A DNA stretch of 64,000 nucleotides from the NCBI GenBank assembly GCA_035222895.1, contig JAVYIG010002101.1, forward strand, positions 133,501 through 197,500, given 5' to 3'. Below, piece by piece: positions 32,801-41,800 of this stretch. The DNA comes from Strongylocentrotus droebachiensis (lineage: Eukaryota; Echinodermata; Echinoidea; Camarodonta; Strongylocentrotidae). The notes beneath the pieces were generated by a model that saw nothing but the letters and a program-made list of their open reading frames with translations, was not told where the DNA came from and made no database searches. Numbering within the stretch: position 1 is the stretch's first letter; each line of letters opens with the position of its first letter. The position numbers were made by a program, and so were the translations under genes.

Positions 32801-35800
32801 TATGCTTTCATTTCCATTTCATTGAGAAAATGTCATGACCACCCGGCGATTTTCACCTTGGTTTCAATTTTCAGGGGGATGTTTTTGGAAACTATTATCA
32901 ACATCCTCTATTCCTGCTGTAGGGAATTTTACACAATAGGCGCGCCCTCATTATCTCGAGATTGCCAAATAGCCCGCTATGTCTGATTTAGGAAATAATC
33001 TCGAAGTTCCAAATCGCGTTTTCATCAACTCGAGACTCGACCTCGAAACTTCGAGATATTTGCTCAACGTTCGCGCATAGTGCAAGTCTTTGGTCTGGTG
33101 ATAACGCACCGGACAATTAAATAGCTGGATATTTTGCCAAATAGTGGGATATTTTGCAAACTATCCCAAGATATCTTGGGATGACAAACCCGACCAAATA
33201 TCCCGCTAATTGCAACTTCGAGCTGATGAAGGCGCAAATTAGCTGGATAGTTTGCGATCGGGATGGTTGAAATATCGGGATATTTGGCAATCTCGAGCTA
33301 GTGAAAACAGGCCTAATGATATGGTAATACTTATCTGCTTCAGAATGAAATACTACACGTCAACGAACTATTGAAATGTAGTACTTGACTTCCGTGTGTT
33401 GCTGTTATAGTTTCTGTTTAGTTTTATTTCATATTTCACATTCACATTCATCACATAAATCAATAGGAATAAACCAATTAAGAATTGTTCTTTCAATAGG
33501 TTTTACAAAAAATACATACAATAATATCAGCCAATGAAATAAAAAAATAAGTTGAATTAACATATGGAGATATAAATACAATTGCATGGTATTTTAACTG
33601 AAATTAGACAAATATATTTGTGGTGAAATATGAGGGATCCTCGTACAAGCTAGGCTTGTGCATTGTAGATTCCGTTTCATGAATAAGAGCAGTCTATTGA
33701 GCAAGAAATTGTGTTCAAATAATAAAATTAAAGGAGGGGGAGAGAAAAAGTTACTTGAGAGAGGCGAAAATAAGTCGAAGATTGATGACAAGAGTAGATT
33801 TACTGGTACTGAATATTAAGCCATTAAGGGGGGGGGGGGAATGATACTGATTTCATGGGGTGGGGGCACGGGTCTTAATTGGTATATATAATGCGAATTA
33901 ACAAAGCCATTGAATTAGGGGAAGGGTGTAGAAAAGGGTATTTTCATGTTTGTTTATGTGTTAAATCTCCCTTCTCTCTCTCTCTTTCCTTTTTTCGTCA
34001 CCTTTTCATTGGGCGATAAGAGGGGGGGGGGGTGGCTTCTACTCCACTGAAAATGATTAATCTACGTCTAGCCATTAACACTTCAGTTTAAGGGTATCCT
34101 GTTTAGTGTTTACCCTTATGTTCTGGGCTGATGGTTATTACATTTACTATTTTTCTTTCTTTCTTATTAATGTGACTTATATTCTTTTATCATCATCAAC
34201 ACCATTATCATCGTCATCATCATCATACTCCTTCTCATGCTTATCATCATTATTATTGTTGATGTTGTTATTTTTGTTATCATTATTATCATTAGTAGTA
34301 GTAGTAATAGTAGCAGTAGTAGTAGTAATAGTAGTAGTAGTAGTAGTGTTATTATCATTATTATTATCATTATTATCATTACTATCATTACCATCATCAT
34401 TATCAGGGGCGGATCTAGCTTTTTGCTAAGGGGGGGGGGTTGACCAAAATAATGACGATGCGGAGCATCGTCCACGAGCCGCGAAGCGGCGAGCCGATTT
34501 TTTTTGGGGTGTTTATTTGAACCCCGTAAGTGATGTTTTCCTGGCATCTATTAACACAATGGAGACCATAAAAAGCAGTGCATGATAACGTCTTTTTAAA
34601 TCAAGTAACAGTTTAATACACAGTTATTTCCAGAGTTATCATGTGTTTGGTTAAGTTACCAGATGAGTTGAATATCTTCTCACAATATTTGCACTTGAAA
34701 GGGTTTCTCTTCAGCGTGCGTTCTTTTTTCTTTTCTTTTTTTTCTTTTTTTTTTCCTTTTTTTTTTGGGGGGGGGGGGGCCGCCCAAGGGGGGGTTTAAA
34801 CCCCCTAAACCCCCCCCCCGTAGATCCGCGCCTGATTATTATCATTATTATTATTATATTATTCCTGCAGCAAGCATGAAACTGATTGTGGTGGATGATT
34901 TAGAGAGAGCTTATTATCATTATTATCATTACTATCATTACCATCATCATTATTATCATTATTATTATTATATTATTCCCTCAGCAAGCATGAAACTGAT
35001 CGTGGTAGATGATTTAGAGAAAGCTGCCAATTTGCTGAGTGAAATCGACAAGATGCCTACACTGACGCACATCGTCATCATGGATTCACCAATCAGCGAC
35101 CAGGTCAAAGGTCAGGCGAAGGAAGCAAACATTGAAGTGATTTCTTTTGAGGAGATGCTAACCCTGGGTGAAAGCAATCTTCAAGATCCCAAGGTATTTT
35201 TACTTTATCGCTCAAAATATTTCGATGGCAGTAATAGCAGCAGGAAAAGGAAGAAGAAGAAGAAAAACAAAAGAAGAAGAAGAATGATCTATGTGATATA
35301 CTTCCTGTACTGTACATTTTTGTCCTCTTTTAATATATTTGTATTTGTAAGCGCTATGGTACTTATTGTTTTTAGCGCTCCTAAATATATTATTATTATT
35401 AAGAAGAAAAAAGAAGAAGAAGAAGATAATGATGATGATGATGATGATGATGACGATGATGATGATGATGATAACAAAGTAGAAGAAGAAGGAAAAGAAG
35501 AAGAACAATTACAGTAGCAGTGGGAGTAGTAGCAGTAGTCGTTGTAGTAGTACATGTATATAGCAGCAGTTGTAGAAGTAGCATTGGTTGATGGTGTAAT
35601 GATATAATGTAAATGTAGAGATACAACAATCATGATAGCGGTTTGGAGAGTGTTTTGCAGATGCAATAACAATAATATTTATTACAATGATATAATGAAA
35701 AATTAGAGATACCACCATTATGATAGCGGTTTGGAGAGTGTTTTGCAGGTGGTATAACAATAATATTTATTTTCTATTTTGTCTAATGCTGTAATAACAA

Positions 35801-38800
35801 AAATTATCTCACCTGTATTATGATGTTTTTTTAAAGTATATGTTATCTCTTGTCTTTTTGTGTGAGCTGTTGTAATCATTGTTTGATATATCTATTATCT
35901 CCCTTTTGATTTTATTTGTTTCCAGCCGTGTAAGCCTGAAGACATGGCCGTCATTCGCTTCACGAGCGGTACCACAGGTAACTTAATAATCTTTGAAACA
36001 GAACGACTGTTGTGCCCAGATAATTCAAGCTCATCAACAGAAATCTCATTGTTTTAAAGTTAGTACAGTCTAGACACAACAACAATTTATTATGCTAATA
36101 CAAATATTGAGAGGGGCAAAGGCCCTGGCAAAGGCCACTACACTATTCGAAGCAACTCCCTGTTTGATGTAAAATGACGTTTTAAATCATAATGCCCCAA
36201 GTGTTTGGGGTTTGGGGGAGAGGAAGAGGGAGGTCATCCCTTGGTGATAATGTGATATTATTTGATGTAGTAAACGCAGTTCATTAAACTTTTCCCTCAG
36301 ACGCCGCTATTTGAAGGTCTTTTAGGGTCCACAATAAAAAGTTAGTGAAAATCCATCTTGATATTACGAGCAACGTTTTTGTTTATGAAAATTCATTTAT
36401 TTTGTCACATATAATACTTTTATTGATTTTTCTTTCTTTAATTCCATAGGGGTTCCAAAGGGTGCCATGACAACGCACAGGAATTTGGTTGCTAATGTCG
36501 CCGCTATCTACTCCCTGATTAATGTAAGTATTTCTGAGGAGCTATATTGCATTGAATAATTGTTTGTATTGTAGAGGCCCAGTACACCTGGGAACATTTC
36601 ACGTTCTCGTGTATGACCATATTAGGTCCTTACCTATCTTGATTCCAGCCCGTATTATATTCTCACATCCGTTATGATAATTAAGTTTGAAACACGGTAA
36701 AAATTCGATTTAGCGTTTGGAAACTTAGATACTATGGTCGTGAGTACTTGCGCAAGCATGGTATGTTTCTTGTATGATTTCCCCCCAAAACATGACCTGC
36801 CATGTTTTAAATACTTTTTTAAATTTGTGCTCAAGATTTGGTAAAAGAGGAAAATGAAATGAAGAAATCAAATGTATAATGAGCGTTACATGATAATCTA
36901 AAAGAACTAAAGCTTTTATTACTATAGTAATATTAGTTGTACTATCAAGGCTTAGCATAACGATGTCATCTACATCATTATTAAATGCTGCCTCGTTTGA
37001 TGTCTGGCTTTGACTGGTCTCGCAGTCTGGCACGATCAGAATTTGTAATGATAATTCAATTCAGCTTAGATGTTTTTTTGATCTATGTAAGTCGTTATTT
37101 TTTATAATTATCTTTATTTTACTGTCTCATTTTCTACAGCGTGTCCACGCGTGTGAACCTGGATCCGTATCGATATCATACCTTCCCCTAGCTCATACAT
37201 ATGAACATACGCTCGAGGTTAGTATATCTCTGTCTTATAAAATAATTGTGGAAACATCAGCATTTGTTGAAGCCAAGTTGACAACTCTATACCAGTTAAC
37301 AAAGAGTTCACGACCTAGCTAAGATGTTTTTGGGACTGTTCTAGACGATGTTCTTGATGTTTTTCAGTCGACTTCTTTCATAACCCCCTCCTTTCTTCGG
37401 AATTTTACACACGACAGTGGCGGATTTACGGGGGGGGCAGGGGGTTTAACCCCCCCCCCCCCCTTGGGCTGCCAAGTAAAAATGTGATGTGCATGTTACT
37501 GTTACTTGATTTAAAAAGACGTTATCATGCTCTGCTTTTTATGGTCTCCACTGTGTTAGTAGATGCCAGGAAAACATCACTTACGGGAGTTCAAATAGCA
37601 ACAAATAGCAACAGCCAAAAAAAAAAATCGATGCTCCACATCATCATTGGATTACGCCCCTCCCCCCTTTAGCAAAAAGCTAGATCCGCCCCTGCACGAT
37701 GAGGTTATTTCACTTTGAAGCGCATTAAACTTGTACTTCACATTTCTTTACCTTACACACGTATTTATCTTGATTTGGTTGTCGGTAATTATTTTACATT
37801 ATATTTATCTCTAATGTAGGCGATGTTGTTTCTTCGCGGTTGTTCGATCGGTTTCTTCCGTGGTGATGTAAAAACCCTGGTCAACGACATGCAAGTCCTG
37901 AAGCCTGATGTTTTCCCCAGTGTTCCTCGACTGGCAAACAGGTTGTATGATAAGGTAGGTTGAATCACTGGCAGATTTCTGGTGGGTCTTTCACAAAGAT
38001 CCTAAACTTAAACATTATGAAGAGCCATTAGTAGCCTTAATATAAAATATGTTTAAAAGCGAAAATTCAAGAATTTTAGACTCGGTATATATTCCACATC
38101 ACGAACATGAGGTCTCCTTGAAAATAGAAAATATGAATGATTTGAATCAACATTTTATGCCTTTTCAAATAGTTTATACCTTTTCAAATAGTTTATACAA
38201 AATACTTTCAAATATGCTAACGGCTTTCCATAATTGTTAAGTCCATCTTAGAGATAAGTTCAACTTAGGATCTTTGTGAAACACCCCCCAGGGAGGACAC
38301 AACCAGTCCGTGCTCCTCCACCCCACCCTGCTTGTAAAGTCCAATGGTGCATACGACACGTACACAAAATATGACCCCTCTAAAGATTGTATTGTGGTAC
38401 TCCTTTCAAATGCCAATTTACACCTGAAAATGTGATAGACTATTTTTTACTATATTATTTATTTTTAAAATTCATTACTGTGCCTCGTCCTCACAATTCG
38501 GGGAAACAAAAAAATTACTACCAAAATATAATTCTTTTGTGAGAAATGGGACATAGTACCTTTGAAGCCCGTCTGCTCTAGTTTGGCCAGAAATATTTTT
38601 CATTTACTAAACAATTTGGATGTATACTTCTTCAAAGCCAAAATGCACGTTTAAAACACAGTGGTATGTAAGTCATCGGCAATACAGGCACATTTTTTGC
38701 CAAGGTGGCTTACTGCTGTTGCTCAAATATCTAATTGACAGTTTTAAGTTGATTGGACTAATAGAATATCATTTTATTTACTCTTTGTTTTAGATCATGG

Positions 38801-41800
38801 GAGGAGTGAATTCAGCGTCTTTCATCAAACGAAGTCTTTTCAACTACGCTTACTGGCTCAAGAGTGGAGATTCTCAGAAGTAAGTATGACATCACAATGG
38901 AAGACTACCTCCAACTCGCTTATAAAAAGATAACGATTTTTGTCATGTTTTGTTGTTGTCGGTATGGCTTGCATTGACAATATATACGAAAATTGAAATT
39001 AGGTACTTAATGGTCATTCTGAAATTTGATTATTATTACATTTTTTTAAATATTATTTTTATCAGATACTAACCACAGAGAAACTGTTTCAATTACATTA
39101 TATATTTTCTCTTTCTCTCTCTCTCTTTCGCTCTCTTTTGCTCTCTTTCATTCTCTTTTCACTCTCTTTCCCTCCCGCCCCTCTCTCTCTCTCTTTCTCT
39201 CTTTCTCGCTTGTCTTTGTCCAGAGGTATCTTGAGGACAGATACATGGAGTGACTATCTTGTCTTCAATAAGGTTCAGGTAATTATCTCTTTTTAAGGAT
39301 TTTACAGACTAAATCAAATAGAATGTTTGCAAAACCTGGAATTGAAACGCTAGGAGTCACTGTGTTTTTACAGAGTATATCTGAATTGGTTCAATCTGTT
39401 TCAGAATATATAACTCGTGTCCCAGAGAAATGAAAATATCTGTCCTTTGTGCTTCTTCGAAAGGTCAAAGTTTAAATTCATGATCATTTCCCAACTGGCG
39501 CCAAGCACCTGGAGGGGGAAGAGAAAATGCTACTAATTTAGCACACTTTTTATAATCATTAGTCACTAGCTCAAATGAATAAATTATAATGGATACATTC
39601 ATTCAACTTTTACCTGTGTTTGGGGTCCTTTCAGGCATTGCTAGGAGGCAAAGTCAAATGGATGATCACCGGAAGTGCACCCATTGCACCGGAAGTGCTA
39701 GAGTTCTTCCGGATTGTGTTAGGTGTTCAGGTAAGCAGACAATCGCTCGCTCCATTAGCCTTCATCACTTCTAATTTTGATGATGTAGAATATATTTCAT
39801 TCAAATAATCTATAGCTGAATCAGAAACAAAAATTAGAGATGCAACCGGAGCGTTGACGGCAGAAAATAGAACCTCTCATATTTGAAAGTCTGGCGGCAA
39901 AATTGAAATTTTGAGAACCTTTTCATTTCTTTCTTGTTCGAAAATGCGGCAAACTTGCAAATTTGCCCCCCCCCCATATCTGCATTCGCATGCAATACAT
40001 CATCTTATGCGATTGTCTGATCTTTATTCTAAATCTAAAATGCCGAATGTAATGGTTAATCTTTACGATCATCATCAAGTTCATTCGTTCAGGATTTTTC
40101 CAATGATTTAAATGACTATAAAGCCAACCGCACTCTAAACGATCCAACTGCGATTTTCGAGGCAATTTCAATTGTATTAGATAATGCATTTAAGCCTCTA
40201 GTCAGAATAAAAGCTGCAAATCGGCTTCAAATCGTAGACAATAGCACTACTAGTCTGACGTCTCTCAGTTTTTTAGCCGAATTAGCTTATCCTCCACATT
40301 AAAATTTATATTGCATTAATCCTTTGACTAATGAGATCATTAATCATAAAGTTTTTACAAATTTGGGTGTTCACATCTTAATGCTATTGCATGCAAATTC
40401 TGTCCAAATCGGATCGTAGTCAGATCGTATCTGGATTGATCATTTTGTCCGCAGTTTCAATCACTATCTAATCGATTTTGATCACTGTTATGCAAGTTAG
40501 CTCCTTTTTCTAAGTCCAGCTTTGAATTAATGAATTCCACAGATAAGTGAGGCGTACGGACAGACGGAAACTGCCGCAGCGACTTCATGTACTGTTCCTG
40601 GCGAGACGACGGCTGGTCACGTAGGTCCTCCTCTCCCGTGTAACATGATGAAGGTGGTTGATATTCCTGAGATGGGCTACTTCGCTGCGGAAGGCAAAGG
40701 AGAGGTAAGGTCAAGATTGAGAAGAAAGCTTTGAAGAGAGAAACATTTACTCTCTTTTTGTTTCCTTGGATACCTTACAGTTTTGTTTTGTTTTTTGTTT
40801 TTTTCCCCTTTATTTAGGCCTTTTTTTTTAAATCACCTTTTAAAACAACAATATTATACTGTATTACAGTTTCGGTGGCAGCACCAAAAACGCCTTTGGC
40901 TTTCCTAGCTGTCTCCACATTCATATGACATTTTTGTTGTTGTTGTATTCTATAATAAATGTTCTCTCCATCTTGTACGCTATGTTTTGTATTTTACATG
41001 GTGTTTATGATGTTTTTATGATGAATGAAATAAAGATCACTGGGTCAAGCTTGCTATCCATAAGGACCGCTATTTATAAGGTCCATTTTCATAAGGACCG
41101 CTTTCAATAACGCGTAACAAAATGAATAGCTTTCTTTATGAATAGCGGCAAATAGCGAGCAAAGCATAGCCAATTTACCTCGCTATTCATATGGACCGCC
41201 ATTCATAAGGACCGCCACTCATAAGGACCTCCATTCATAAGGACCACTATTCATAAGGACCGGCCGCTATCCATAACGCGTGACTAAATGAATAGTGGTC
41301 TTTTATAAGTAGCGGTCCTTATAAATAGCGAGCAGACCCCGTTATACTTATAATAATAATAATATGGATATTTATATAGCGCCGGTATCCGCCAGGCTCT
41401 GACGCTCATGGCGCTGTACATACATGTATTACTATCACAAAAATATAACTTTCTTAACTAAAATAAAGTAAACTAAAACAACACAAATTATTACGCTACA
41501 TTGGTATGATTAAATAGCACTGTTTAGAAAGAGATGGGTTTTTAGAGCAACTTTGAAGGCATGAAGGGTAGTTAAATTACGAATACTAAGTGGCAGCTTA
41601 TTCCAAAGGGACGGACCAGAATGAGAAAATGCTCTATCCCCCCCAGGAACTGCGCGTCTTAGGGACAACTAATAAGGAGGATTGAGATGAACGAAGATGT
41701 CTTGTAGGCTTATACTTAACAATCAACTTGATATTGTAGGAAGGAGCAGAGTCATACAAGGAATGGAAAACTAGCAACAGCACTGATTTTGCCTCATTTC

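Noticed and set aside
34106-34547. Ser/Ile-rich open frames on both strands
   Set aside because: ATC/TAG repeat translation; no gene.
34765-35517. 250-codon open frame spanning ACSL exon 6
   Set aside because: Only the 34985-35193 part is coding. The rest is element ends, trinucleotide repeats and a GAA/GAT array that happen to stay open.
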